Source: Sphingomonadales bacterium (GTDB taxonomy: Bacteria; Pseudomonadota; Alphaproteobacteria; Sphingomonadales; Sphingomonadaceae). Taken from it: DNA of 64,000 bases. Of this stretch, positions 8,697 to 17,083 are shown piece after piece; position 1 is the first letter of the stretch, and each line of letters begins with the position of its first letter. Where the stretch lies: positions 59,890-123,889 of the forward strand of contig JANXVZ010000026.1 of NCBI GenBank assembly GCA_025351405.1, in the 5' to 3' direction. A model generated the notes under the pieces. It was given only the letters and a program-made list of their open reading frames with translations. It was not told where the DNA came from and searched no databases. The position numbers were made by a program, and so were the translations under genes.

Positions 8697-9674
8697 ATGG
8701 CCACACCCACCCATATCGCCGCCGATGTCGTCAGCCTGATCGGCAACACGCCGCTGCTGACCCTGAAGGGGCCGAGCGCCGATACGGGCTGTACCATCGT
8801 CGCCAAGGCGGAGTTTCTCAACCCCGGCGGCAGCGTCAAGGATCGCGCCGCGCTCGGCATCATCGAGGATGCCGAGGCTCGCGGGTTGTTGAAACCGGGC
8901 GGCACCATTGTCGAAGGCACTGCCGGCAATACCGGTATCGGGCTGGCACTGGTGGCATCGGCGCGGGGATACCGGACCATCATCGTCATGCCGGAAACGC
9001 AGTCGCGCGAAAAGCAGGATACGTTGCGCGCCCTGGGGGCGGAGCTGGTGCTGGTGCCGGCGGCGGCCTATTCGAACCCTTGCCACTATGTCCACACCTC
9101 GCGGCGCATCGCCGAGGAGACGGAGGGCGCCATCTGGGCCAACCAGTTCGACAATGTCGCCAACCGCATGGCGCACATCAAGACGACGGCGCCCGAGATA
9201 TGGGCGCAGACCGGCGGCAATATCGATGGCTTCACCTGCGCTGTCGGCACCGGCGGCACGCTGGCGGGCGTCGCACTCGGCCTGCGCGCCGAAAAGCCCG
9301 GCATCGCGATTGCACTGAGCGATCCGGAAGGCGCGGCGCTGTACAACTGGTTCGCCGTTGGCGAGCTGCGCGGCGAAGGCTCCAGCGTCTCGGAAGGCGT
9401 CGGCCAGAGCCGCATCACCGCCAACCTCGAAGGCCTGAGCGTCGATGCACAGTTTCGCATTTCCGACGCCGAAGGCATGAACTGGGTCCGCCGCCTCAAT
9501 GCCGAGGAAGGGCTGTGCCTGGGGCTTTCATCGGGCATAAATGTCGCCGGCGCGGTGCGGCTGGCGCGGCACCTGGGCCCCGGCCATGTTGTCGCTACCA
9601 TCTTGTGTGACAGCGGCCTGCGTTATCTTTCAACGCTTTATAACCCCGAATGGTTGGCGTCGAAGGGTCTTTGA
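8697..9674 (+). CDS. cysK: Cysteine synthase A
   Basis: PLP enzyme making L-cysteine from O-acetylserine and sulfide. The 325-residue product has the PLP lysine in NPGGSVKDR (K48), the substrate loop EGTAGNTGIGLA (about residues 73-82), the glycine-rich phosphate loop CAVGTGGTLAG, and the C-terminal TILCDSGLRYLSTLY. GTAGNTG in place of the GTSGNTG loop is common in alphaproteobacterial members. Start ATG at 8697 follows GGTTAAGCCGGGATC; a weak TTGCAG-N16-TTAAGC promoter may precede it. It is divergent from the solute-binding protein gene across about 200 nt. Confidence 0.93.
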   Translation: MATPTHIAADVVSLIGNTPLLTLKGPSADTGCTIVAKAEFLNPGGSVKDRAALGIIEDAEARGLLKPGGTIVEGTAGNTGIGLALVASARGYRTIIVMPETQSREKQDTLRALGAELVLVPAAAYSNPCHYVHTSRRIAEETEGAIWANQFDNVANRMAHIKTTAPEIWAQTGGNIDGFTCAVGTGGTLAGVALGLRAEKPGIAIALSDPEGAALYNWFAVGELRGEGSSVSEGVGQSRITANLEGLSVDAQFRISDAEGMNWVRRLNAEEGLCLGLSSGINVAGAVRLARHLGPGHVVATILCDSGLRYLSTLYNPEWLASKGL

Positions 9675-9693
9675 CCGGCGCTTTGCACCGGTC
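9673..9693 (+). terminator. Hairpin at the cysK stop codon
   Basis: GACCGG and CCGGTC form a 6-bp stem around a 9-nt loop, beginning inside the cysK stop codon. No T-run follows, so it is at best a weak or Rho-assisted terminator. Confidence 0.3.
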
Positions 9694-9825
9694 TATCGAC
9701 ACAAAGGGGTTGCAACACTATATCTGGCGACCACTAGGCAGCGCCGAACCGCCGGTTTCGTCCGATGGTACGGCGACAATGCAAAGGTCGCTATTTTGCT
9801 GAAACGTTCATTCGGCAACCCGGAG

Positions 9826-10161
9826 ATGACCGCAAGGCGGGAACTTCCGTCTGCCATCAGCCGTCCGGTTGTCGTGACGGCCTCGGCTGTTGCCCAGCGC
9901 ATACGCGTTGGCCTGACCGGCCTCGCCGCCATCTTCCTGCTTGTGCTTGTTGCCGCCGTCGGTGTGCGCCCCGGCCAGTCCGTCGCCCGGGATCAATCCG
10001 GGATGGGAGCCCAACGCACCGGGCCGGTGGCCACCGGCCAGGCCGAGCCGCTGGCCGTGCTCGGCGTGGCGCCCGGCGCCCTTGGCGAATCGCCCGCGGC
10101 TCTCAGCGCACCGGCACCGGCATCTGCACCGGCCTCGGTGTCGGCATCGACCCGCCGCTGA
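9826..10161 (+). CDS. Small single-pass membrane protein, unknown function
   Basis: A possible 111-residue protein. Residues 18-45 include a clear hydrophobic segment, GLTGLAAIFLLVLVAAVGV, followed by an Ala/Pro/Ser-rich tail ending APASAPASVSASTRR. No family is recognised. The ATG at 9826 has GGAG directly against it, which is too close for a good ribosome site; the frame is open further upstream, and a TTG near 9794 is another candidate. It lies between cysK and the division cluster and could be a division or envelope accessory protein, but nothing in the sequence shows that. Confidence is moderate for coding, low for start. Confidence 0.45.
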   Translation: MTARRELPSAISRPVVVTASAVAQRIRVGLTGLAAIFLLVLVAAVGVRPGQSVARDQSGMGAQRTGPVATGQAEPLAVLGVAPGALGESPAALSAPAPASAPASVSASTRR

Positions 10162-10287
10162 GCGAGTGTTCGCGACCGCATCGGGGTCGCATTTCGACGA
10201 TACAGCCGCTTCTTCCCCTGCGACAGCGCCTTTGTCCGGCGTTTGTCCGACCGCTTTCCACATTTTTCCGGGCGTTTGGACACAGAC

Positions 10288-10296
10288 TTATCCACA
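10288..10296 (+). promoter_or_regulatory. DnaA-box-like 9-mer (TTATCCACA)
   Basis: Exact match to the E. coli consensus DnaA box TTATCCACA, about 240 nt before mraZ. Two near-matches lie downstream in the same leader. Function is inferred only from sequence. Confidence 0.5.
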
Positions 10297-10350
10297 GGGT
10301 TCGCCAGCAAGATCAAACCAAGAACAGCGTTCGCATCGGTCGGGATTTAC

Positions 10351-10359
10351 CGTGGATAA
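10351..10359 (-). promoter_or_regulatory. DnaA-box-like 9-mer, one mismatch (minus strand TTATCCACG)
   Basis: On the minus strand reads TTATCCACG, one base from the DnaA consensus. It lies between the perfect box and the MraZ repeats. Confidence 0.35.
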
Positions 10360-10380
10360 CTGGTCAAAATGGAGTTAATG

Positions 10381-10414
10381 CCCATAAATTCCCATTGAGA
10401 CCCATGAATTCCCA
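10381..10414 (-). promoter_or_regulatory. MraZ operator: four TGGG repeats with a 10-bp period
   Basis: CCCA occurs at 10381, 10391, 10401 and 10411, so the minus strand carries four TGGGN repeats separated by 5-nt spacers. This is the known arrangement of MraZ binding repeats ahead of dcw clusters, where MraZ represses its own operon. Here the array is about 125 nt before the chosen mraZ start. The exact spacing is directly visible; binding is inferred from known MraZ sites. Confidence 0.8.
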
Positions 10415-10423
10415 TGATACGTG

Positions 10424-10432
10424 TTGTCCACA
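10424..10432 (+). promoter_or_regulatory. DnaA-box-like 9-mer, one mismatch (TTGTCCACA)
   Basis: TTGTCCACA differs from the DnaA consensus at one position. It lies 10 nt after the MraZ repeat array. Confidence 0.35.
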
Positions 10433-10537
10433 ATGAGGGCGGGGATTTTGCCGCGTGGTCGGGTCGAGACGTAGCGCCGGATTTCGCCGGTAACGTTGGA
10501 TGCCGCGCCCACCGCCTTTGTTGCAGGGGCGGGACTG

Positions 10538-11026
10538 GTGTCGGACGAATTTTTCCACGGCTATGCGCTGAACGCGATCGACGCGAAGAGCCGGCTGTCG
10601 ATTCCGGCCGATTTCCGCGACGTGATCAGCGCCCGCTCGGCGAGCAAGGAATTGCGTGTCGGCCCGGCCGAACGCGCCGATTGCCTCATCGGTTACGACA
10701 AGAGTTACGGCGCCCGGCTGAAGGCCCAGCACGACGCCCGCTTTGGCAACGAATATAGCCGCGAGCGCGACCAGCAGGCGATGTTCCTGTTCGGATCGGT
10801 GACGCCGCTGCTGCTCGACGATGCCGGCCGTATCGTCGTGTCCGCCACCCTGAAGGACCTCGGCGATCTCGACAGCCATGCCTGGTTCGTTGCCGGCGGC
10901 GACTGGTTCGAGATCTGGAACCCCTATCGCTACCTGGCGTCGGAGGGCGTGGACCCGCGCCTTGTCCGTGTTCTGAAGCGGGAAATGGCCGCCAAGGGCC
11001 TGCCCCTCGAAGAACCCCGCAAATGA
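10538..11026 (+). CDS. mraZ: Transcriptional regulator MraZ
   Basis: First gene of the division and cell-wall cluster; MraZ is a ring-forming AbrB-fold DNA-binding protein that represses the dcw operon. The product begins SDEFFHGYALNAIDAKSRLSIP, the conserved first swapped-hairpin domain, and a second copy occurs near VTPLLLDDAGRIVVSATLKD. A GTG at 10538 is chosen (162 residues) because AGGGGCGGGACT directly precedes it and the protein then starts like known MraZ; a TTG at 10496 would add 14 unrelated residues. Four TGGG repeats lie upstream, which supports autorepression. The stop overlaps rsmH by 4 nt. Confidence 0.92.
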   Translation: MSDEFFHGYALNAIDAKSRLSIPADFRDVISARSASKELRVGPAERADCLIGYDKSYGARLKAQHDARFGNEYSRERDQQAMFLFGSVTPLLLDDAGRIVVSATLKDLGDLDSHAWFVAGGDWFEIWNPYRYLASEGVDPRLVRVLKREMAAKGLPLEEPRK

Positions 11027-11982
11027 GCGATTCCCCGCATATTCCCGTGCTTCTCGCCGAAACCATGGCGGCGCTGCGGCTCGGGCCCGGCGATATCTAT
11101 GTCGATGCGACGCTCGGCGCCGGCGGCTATCTGCGCGCCGCGCGGGCGCAGGGCATCGCCCGCGCCATCGGCTTTGACCGCGATCCCCGTGCCATCCTGC
11201 TCAACGCCGACCTGGCGGCGCTTGACGATGTGACGCTCATCGCCCGGCCATTTTCGGAAATGGAGGCCGGCCTCGCCGACATCGGGCTGACCGAGGTATC
11301 GGCAATCGCTTTCGATATCGGCGTATCGTCGATGCAGATCGACACGCCCGAACGCGGCTTTTCCTTCCAGTCCGATGGCCCGCTCGACATGCGGATGAGC
11401 GACAGCGGCATGACCGCGGCGGACTTCATCAACAGCGCCAGCGAGGGCGAGATTGCCGATGTGCTGTTCCAGCTTGGCGACGAGCCCGGCGCGCGCCGCA
11501 TCGCCCGCGCCATCGTGCATGATCGCCCGTTGACCCGCACGTCGGAGCTGGCGCGGCTGGTGCGCTCGGTGCTCGGGCACCAGCCCGGCGGCAAGGATGC
11601 AGCGACGCGCAGCTTCCAGGCGCTGCGCATCCATGTCAACGACGAGCTGGGTCAGCTCGACGCCGGGCTGGAGGCGGCAGAACGCCTGCTGGTCCCCGGT
11701 GGCCGGCTGGCGGTCGTGACCTTTCATTCCGCCGAGGATCGCGCGGTCAAGACCTTCCTGCGGGATCGCGCCGGCGCAGCACCGGGCGGATCGCGCCACA
11801 TGCCGGTCGCCGCCCGCCCGCGCAGCCCCAGCTTCGAACGTCCGGCGCGCGCCGTCCGCGCCTCCGATGCCGAAGTGGCGCGCAACCCGCGTGCGCGCTC
11901 GGCGACATTGCGTGCCGCCGTCCGCACCAGCGCCCCGGCATGGAGCGCCAGCCACCCCCAGCCGTCTGTGAGGTCCGCATGA
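11023..11982 (+). CDS. rsmH: 16S rRNA m4C1402 N4-methyltransferase RsmH (MraW)
   Basis: SAM-dependent enzyme that methylates N4 of C1402 in the 16S rRNA P-site. The 319-residue product starts HIPVLLAETMAAL, then the SAM-binding DATLGAGGYLRA and FDRDPRA; FDIGVSSMQID and the late VVTFHSAEDRAVKTF are family signatures. The C-terminal 40 residues are Arg/Ala-rich and variable. ATGA overlap with mraZ upstream and with ftsL downstream suggests translational coupling. Confidence 0.95.
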   Translation: MSDSPHIPVLLAETMAALRLGPGDIYVDATLGAGGYLRAARAQGIARAIGFDRDPRAILLNADLAALDDVTLIARPFSEMEAGLADIGLTEVSAIAFDIGVSSMQIDTPERGFSFQSDGPLDMRMSDSGMTAADFINSASEGEIADVLFQLGDEPGARRIARAIVHDRPLTRTSELARLVRSVLGHQPGGKDAATRSFQALRIHVNDELGQLDAGLEAAERLLVPGGRLAVVTFHSAEDRAVKTFLRDRAGAAPGGSRHMPVAARPRSPSFERPARAVRASDAEVARNPRARSATLRAAVRTSAPAWSASHPQPSVRSA

Positions 11983-12521
11983 GGAATTATACCGGGTTGG
12001 CGCTGATGATCTTCACCACCATGGCCGCCGCCGCCGGCTGCTACACCATCAACCTGAAGGTGTCGGCAGAGCGATCGGGTATCGAGACGTTGCGCCGGCA
12101 ACTGGTTGTCGATGCGCGCTCCATGCGCGACCTCCAGGCCGAATTGCGCACCCGCGCCCGCCTGCCGGAAATGCAGCGCTGGAACGACCAGGTGCTGAAG
12201 ATGTCGGCGCCGGCGGCCGGCCAGTTCATGCGCTCCCCGGTGCAACTCGCCAGCTTCGTCACCGGGCCGGCGGTCGAAGGTGCCGGGCCCGGCATCGCGC
12301 CGGCAACGGCGCCTGCGGTCCGCTATGCCGTCACCGCGCCGGTTCCGGTGGCGCCCGCCGGCACGGCGGGGGTGGTGCGGACCGCCTATTCGCCGCAGCA
12401 CGGTCCCGATGCGACAAAGGCGGCCAAGGCGCAGGCGCTCGCCGATGCACTGAGCGATAGCCTTGCGGCCGATGACAGCGTCGTTGCAACGTCGCGCGGC
12501 AACCCGGACGGAGGGCAATAA
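11979..12521 (+). CDS. ftsL: Cell division protein FtsL-like
   Basis: Small bitopic division protein, 180 residues, placed between rsmH and ftsI where ftsL is always found. It has one N-terminal membrane helix (TGLALMIFTTMAAAAGCYTI) followed by a helical, coiled-coil-like periplasmic segment with VSAERSGIETLRRQLVVDA. FtsL acts with FtsB and FtsQ in the divisome. The C-terminal half is long and Ala/Pro/Val-rich, which is typical of alphaproteobacterial FtsL-like proteins and probably disordered. ATG at 11979 overlaps the rsmH stop (ATGA). Sequence similarity in this family is weak, so the call rests on position and topology. Confidence 0.8.
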   Translation: MRNYTGLALMIFTTMAAAAGCYTINLKVSAERSGIETLRRQLVVDARSMRDLQAELRTRARLPEMQRWNDQVLKMSAPAAGQFMRSPVQLASFVTGPAVEGAGPGIAPATAPAVRYAVTAPVPVAPAGTAGVVRTAYSPQHGPDATKAAKAQALADALSDSLAADDSVVATSRGNPDGGQ

Positions 12522-12529
12522 CCCCGGCC

Positions 12530-14278
12530 ATGAACCAGACGGTTGCAGCAGTTCGTCCTGTCGTTGCCGCTGCGGCTGCAGCGCGACCGGCGGCGCGCCC
12601 GCCCGAACCGCCGCTCACCGGGCAGCGGCAGGCGGCGATGCTGCGGGCGCGCCAGCGCCTTGCGGTGTACCTGCTGATGTTCGTGCTGGTGCTGCCGGTG
12701 CTTATGTTGCGGCTTGGCGATCTTTCGATGTTGCAGTCGGCGCCGATCGCTGCCGGCGCTCCGATGACCAGCGCACCGCCGCGGGCCGACCTGATCGACC
12801 GCAATGGCGTTGAGCTGGCGCGCACCTTCGATGCCTATGCGATTTCGGTCGAGCCGCGAAAACTGGCGTCCGACCCGCGTTTGCTCAGCCAGCGCATCGC
12901 GGCGATCCTGCCCGACAAGACCGCCGACGAAATCTATGCCGAACTGACCCACCGCGGCTATTTCCGCTATATCGCCCGCCGCGTGCTGCCGTCCGAGGCC
13001 AAGCGCATCAACGACCTTGGCGAGCCCGCCATCTTCCTGCGCCGCGAGGCCGAGCGGCTATACCCCAACCTCAACCTTGCCAGCCATGTGCTCGGCTATA
13101 CCGACAGCGTCGGCAAGGGCGAAGTCGGGCTTGAAAAGGCTTTCAACACGCGGCTGTCGGATCCGGCGCAGCGCGGCACGCCGCAGGTGCTGGCGCTCGA
13201 TGCCCGTGTCCAGCAGGCGCTGGAAAGCGAATTGCGCGGCGTCTATCTCGACCAGCGCGCCGATGGCGCCGCCGGCATCGTCATGGACGTCAATACCGGC
13301 GAAGTGCTGGCGATGACGTCGCAGCCGGATTTCAACCCCAATGCGCCGGGCCATACCAGCGACCAGTCGCGCTATAACCAGGCGACCTTTGCCACCTTCG
13401 AACTCGGCAGCACCTTCAAGTCGTTCACCATAGCCAGCGGGCTCGATGCGGGCGTCATCGATTCGATGCAGAAGAAGTACGATGCGACCCACCCGCTCGT
13501 CGTCGACCGCCACACCATCCACGACGACCATGCCCTGAACCGCTGGTTGACCGTGCCGGAAATCTTCATTCATTCGTCGAACATCGGTACCGCGCGCATC
13601 GCTGCCGAAATCGGCCGCGACCGCCAGCGCGCCATGCTCGACAAGCTGGGCTTCTTCAAGCAGGTCGATTTCGAGCTGCAGGAGCGTTCGCGCCCGCAAT
13701 TTCCGGCGTTGAGCAACTGGGGCGAACTGGCGACGATGACCATCGGTTACGGCCATGGCATCTCCATCACGCCGCTGCACCTGGCGGCGGGCTATGCGGC
13801 GCTGGTCAATGGCGGCATGTACCACAACCCGACGCTGCTGAAATTGGCGCCGGGCGCGGTGGTCCCCGGCCATCGTGTGTATCAGCAATCGACATCGGAC
13901 ACGATGCGTGCCCTGCTCCGGCTCGTCGTCACCAGCGGCACCGGGCGCAAGGCCGATGCGCCGGGCTATCGCGTCGGCGGCAAGACCGGCACGGCGGAAA
14001 AGGTCATCAACGGCCGCTATATCCACGGCGAGAACGTCTCGACCTTCGCCTCGGCCTTCCCGATGGATGCGCCGCGTTATGTCGTCATCATGATGATCGA
14101 CAATCCCAAGGGCAGCAAGACGAGCTATGGCTTCAAGACCGCGGGCATGACCATCGCGCCCGCCGCCGGCCGGGTCATCGAGCGCATCGGGCCGTTGCTC
14201 GGGGTGAAGCCCGATGCGGCGCGCGACGTCGATGTCTCGCAATTGCTGCCGCACACTGCCGACAAGATCGAAGAGTAA
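12530..14278 (+). CDS. ftsI: Peptidoglycan transpeptidase FtsI (PBP3)
   Basis: Division-specific class B penicillin-binding protein, 582 residues, which crosslinks septal peptidoglycan. A Pro/Ala-rich cytoplasmic N-terminus is followed by one membrane helix (LAVYLLMFVLVLPVLMLRLG, about 44-63). The transpeptidase domain has all three active-site motifs: STFK (S294, K297), SSN (349-351) and KTG (485-487). The ATG at 12530 follows GGAGGGCAATAACCCCGGCC. It sits between ftsL and murE as in other dcw clusters. Confidence 0.96.
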   Translation: MNQTVAAVRPVVAAAAAARPAARPPEPPLTGQRQAAMLRARQRLAVYLLMFVLVLPVLMLRLGDLSMLQSAPIAAGAPMTSAPPRADLIDRNGVELARTFDAYAISVEPRKLASDPRLLSQRIAAILPDKTADEIYAELTHRGYFRYIARRVLPSEAKRINDLGEPAIFLRREAERLYPNLNLASHVLGYTDSVGKGEVGLEKAFNTRLSDPAQRGTPQVLALDARVQQALESELRGVYLDQRADGAAGIVMDVNTGEVLAMTSQPDFNPNAPGHTSDQSRYNQATFATFELGSTFKSFTIASGLDAGVIDSMQKKYDATHPLVVDRHTIHDDHALNRWLTVPEIFIHSSNIGTARIAAEIGRDRQRAMLDKLGFFKQVDFELQERSRPQFPALSNWGELATMTIGYGHGISITPLHLAAGYAALVNGGMYHNPTLLKLAPGAVVPGHRVYQQSTSDTMRALLRLVVTSGTGRKADAPGYRVGGKTGTAEKVINGRYIHGENVSTFASAFPMDAPRYVVIMMIDNPKGSKTSYGFKTAGMTIAPAAGRVIERIGPLLGVKPDAARDVDVSQLLPHTADKIEE

Positions 14279-14279
14279 C

Positions 14280-15698
14280 GTGCGCCTCGGGGACTTGATC
14301 GCCGATGCCGGGGACGCCGCGATAACCGGGTTTGCGCTCGACCACCGGAAAGTGGCGCCGGGCACCATCTTCGGGGCCTTCCTGGGCGCGCGGGTCAATG
14401 GTGAGGATTACATCCCTGCAGCGGTCGCGGCTGGCGCGATCGCCGTGGTGACGCGCAGCGGCGTCGCCGTCGACGGCGCGGTGGCAGTCACCGCCGACGA
14501 ACCGCGCGCGGTGTTTGCGCGGCTGGCGGCACGGTATTTTGCGCCGTTTCCGCAGACCGTGGTGGCGATCACCGGCACCAATGGCAAGACGTCCTGCGCC
14601 GAACTGACCCGGCAATTGTGGCGCCTCGCCGGGCAGGTCTCGGCCAGCATCGGCACGCTGGGGGTCACCACCGCCAACGATCAGGTTTCCACCGGCCTGA
14701 CGACGCCGGACGTGGTGACGTTCCTCGCCAACATGGCAGGGTTGCAGCGCGAAGGCGTCACCCATGCCAGCTTCGAGGCGTCGAGCCACGGCCTCGACCA
14801 GTATCGTACCGAGGGGCTGCCGGTGGCAGCGGCGGCATTCACCAACCTGTCGCGCGACCACCTTGATTATCATGGCACCATGGAGGCGTATTTCGCTGCC
14901 AAGCTGCGGCTGTTCACCGATGTGGTCGGCGACGATGGCGCGGTGGTGGCATGGGCCGATGACGCGCCTTGGTCCGGCCGGGTCATCGCTGCGGCTGCGG
15001 CGCGCGGGCTCAGGCTGCTGACCGTCGGCAGCGCCGGCGACACCCTTCGCCTGCTGTCGCGCACTCCGACGCAACTGGGCCAGACGCTTGCCATTGCAGC
15101 CGGCGGCACGACCCACAGCGTGCAACTGCCGCTCATCGGTGCCTATCAGGCGGCCAATGCGCTGGTTTCGGCGGCACTGGTCATCGCCACTGGCGGCGAT
15201 GTCGCGGCCACCCTCGCCAATCTGGCCCGCGTCCAGCCGGTGCGCGGGCGGCTCGAACGCGCCGTCATCGCCCGCTCCGGTGCCGCGGTCTATGTCGATT
15301 ATGCCCATACGCCCGACGCGCTGGTGGCGGCGGCCGAGGCTTTGCGCCCGCACGTCACCGGCAAGCTGCACCTCGTCTTCGGCGCCGGCGGCGACCGCGA
15401 TATTGGCAAGCGTCCACTGATGGGGCAGGTCGCGGCGCGTATCGCCGAGCATGTCATCATCACCGACGACAACCCGCGCAGCGAGGACCCGGCGCTTATC
15501 CGCGCCGCCATCCGCGCCGCCGCACCGGGGGCGGAAGAAATCGCCGATCGGCGCAGCGCCATTGCCGCCGCCATCGCCGCCAGCGCACCGGGCGATGTCG
15601 TGCTGATTGCCGGCAAGGGGCATGAACAGGGCCAGATCGTCGGCACGCAGGTCCTGCCGTTCGACGATGTGCAAGTGGCGCGGGAGTGCGCGGCGTGA
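14280..15698 (+). CDS. murE: UDP-MurNAc-tripeptide synthetase MurE
   Basis: Adds the third residue to UDP-MurNAc-L-Ala-D-Glu. The 472-residue product has the P-loop ITGTNGKTSCA, SFEASSHGLDQYR, the VDYAHTPDAL loop, and the DNPR motif (DDNPRSEDP) that marks meso-diaminopimelate-adding enzymes. The GTG at 14280 comes 1 nt after the ftsI stop and gives the typical N-terminus RLGDLIAD; upstream in-frame starts would run into ftsI. The stop overlaps the murF start (GTGA). Confidence 0.95.
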   Translation: MRLGDLIADAGDAAITGFALDHRKVAPGTIFGAFLGARVNGEDYIPAAVAAGAIAVVTRSGVAVDGAVAVTADEPRAVFARLAARYFAPFPQTVVAITGTNGKTSCAELTRQLWRLAGQVSASIGTLGVTTANDQVSTGLTTPDVVTFLANMAGLQREGVTHASFEASSHGLDQYRTEGLPVAAAAFTNLSRDHLDYHGTMEAYFAAKLRLFTDVVGDDGAVVAWADDAPWSGRVIAAAAARGLRLLTVGSAGDTLRLLSRTPTQLGQTLAIAAGGTTHSVQLPLIGAYQAANALVSAALVIATGGDVAATLANLARVQPVRGRLERAVIARSGAAVYVDYAHTPDALVAAAEALRPHVTGKLHLVFGAGGDRDIGKRPLMGQVAARIAEHVIITDDNPRSEDPALIRAAIRAAAPGAEEIADRRSAIAAAIAASAPGDVVLIAGKGHEQGQIVGTQVLPFDDVQVARECAA

Positions 15699-17083
15699 CC
15701 GCGCTGTGGACCGCATCCGAGATCGCCACCGCGTGCCAGGGCACCGTGCATGGCGATTTCGCCGCGCACGGCGTCACCTTCGACAGTCGCGAGGTCATCG
15801 GCGGCGAACTGTTCATCGCGCTCAAGGGCGAGGCGATGGACGGCCATGCCTTCCTGCCACAGGCCATCGCGCGCGGTGCGGCCGGGCTGCTTGTCTCCCA
15901 ACCCGCCAGCCATCCGCACGTGCGTGTCGCCGATACATCGGCCGCGCTGACATCGCTTGCCGTCGCCGCGCGGGATCGTGCCCCGGCGCTGCGCATCGGC
16001 GTCACCGGCTCGGTCGGCAAGACCGGCGTCAAGGAGGCACTGCGGCTGGCACTGTCGCGGTTTGCGCCCGATGCCGTCCATGCCTCGGTCAAAAGTTACA
16101 ACAACCACACCGGCGTACCCTTGAGCCTGGCACGGATGCCGCGCGATACCCGCTTCGGCGTGTTCGAGATGGGCATGAACCACAGCGGCGAGCTGGCGGC
16201 GTTGACGCAACTGGTGCGCCCAGACATCGCCATCATCACCTGGGTGGCCTCGGCGCACCGCGAATTCTTTGCCACCGAGGAAGCCATCGCCGATGCCAAG
16301 GGCGAGATTTTTGCCGGGTTGCAACCCGGCGGCACCGCGATCATTCCCTTCGACAGCGCCCATCGCGACCGGCTGATGACAGCGGCAAGGCCCCATGCCG
16401 CCCACGTCGTCAGCTTCGGCCTCGAGCCTGGTGCCGATGTTGTCGCCGAAAGCTTCGTCCTTCACCCCGATTGTTCGTGCGTCACCGCGCGGATCGGCGA
16501 ACACCGGCTGACCTTCAAGGTCGGCATGGCGGGTCGGCACTGGGTCGGCAATGCGCTGGCGGTGCTGGCGGCGGTCCATGCCGCCGGTGGCGACATTGCC
16601 CTTGCCGGGCTGGCGCTGGCCGAACTGAAGGATCTGCCCGGGCGCGGCCAGCGCCGGCGCGTTGCCGCAGGCGCGGGGCAGGCGATCATTGTCGATGAAA
16701 GCTACAACGCCAATCCGGCCTCGATGGCGGCTTCGCTCGCGGTGCTGGGTGAAATCGTGCCCAAGCGCGAAGGCCGGCGGCTGGCGCTGCTCGGCGCGAT
16801 GCGCGAGCTCGGCAGCCTGTCGGACCAGTTCCACGCCGATCTGGCGCCCCATGTCGAAGCCGCCGGGGTCAGCCATGCCATCCTCGTCGGCGCCGAAATG
16901 AAACCGCTGGCAATGGCGCTGGCCCGCAAGATCACCGTATCGCATGTCACCGATGCCGCCGCCGCCACCGCCGAAATCGACCGGTTGCTGGCTGGAGACG
17001 ATGTGCTGCTGGTCAAGGGGTCGAACAGCATCGGCCTCGGCGCTATCGTCGCGCATTTAACCGCCAGAGAGGATCAGGCTTGA
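15695..17083 (+). CDS. murF: UDP-MurNAc-tripeptide:D-Ala-D-Ala ligase MurF
   Basis: Adds the D-Ala-D-Ala dipeptide, giving the UDP-MurNAc-pentapeptide. About 462 residues with the early [19 protein letters not shown], the P-loop [41 protein letters not shown] and [12 protein letters not shown]. The GTG at 15695 overlaps the murE stop and is preferred; a GTG at 15686 would add three residues. The stop overlaps the TTG start of mraY by 4 nt (TTGA). Confidence 0.95.
   Translation: MTALWTASEIATACQGTVHGDFAAHGVTFDSREVIGGELFIALKGEAMDGHAFLPQAIARGAAGLLVSQPASHPHVRVADTSAALTSLAVAARDRAPALRIGVTGSVGKTGVKEALRLALSRFAPDAVHASVKSYNNHTGVPLSLARMPRDTRFGVFEMGMNHSGELAALTQLVRPDIAIITWVASAHREFFATEEAIADAKGEIFAGLQPGGTAIIPFDSAHRDRLMTAARPHAAHVVSFGLEPGADVVAESFVLHPDCSCVTARIGEHRLTFKVGMAGRHWVGNALAVLAAVHAAGGDIALAGLALAELKDLPGRGQRRRVAAGAGQAIIVDESYNANPASMAASLAVLGEIVPKREGRRLALLGAMRELGSLSDQFHADLAPHVEAAGVSHAILVGAEMKPLAMALARKITVSHVTDAAAATAEIDRLLAGDDVLLVKGSNSIGLGAIVAHLTAREDQA

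Larger units (their letters stand above)
10162..10537. other. 376-bp gene-free leader of the dcw cluster
   Basis: This is the only gap above 300 bases. It holds no convincing reading frame. It contains three DnaA-box-like 9-mers, four 10-bp-spaced TGGG repeats on the minus strand and presumably the main dcw promoter, and ends with a GGGGCGGG ribosome site before mraZ. Its base composition is less GC-rich than its neighbours, as expected for regulatory DNA. Confidence 0.7.

Noticed and set aside
10162..10537. Chromosome origin of replication because of DnaA-like boxes
   Set aside because: No dnaA, gidA, parA or hemE gene is adjacent, the boxes are few, and no AT-rich unwinding element is seen; a regulatory role is more likely.
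13058..15716. Long minus-strand frames inside ftsI and murE
   Set aside because: The plus-strand genes show every catalytic motif, and the antisense products are His/Arg/Asp-rich and domain-free.
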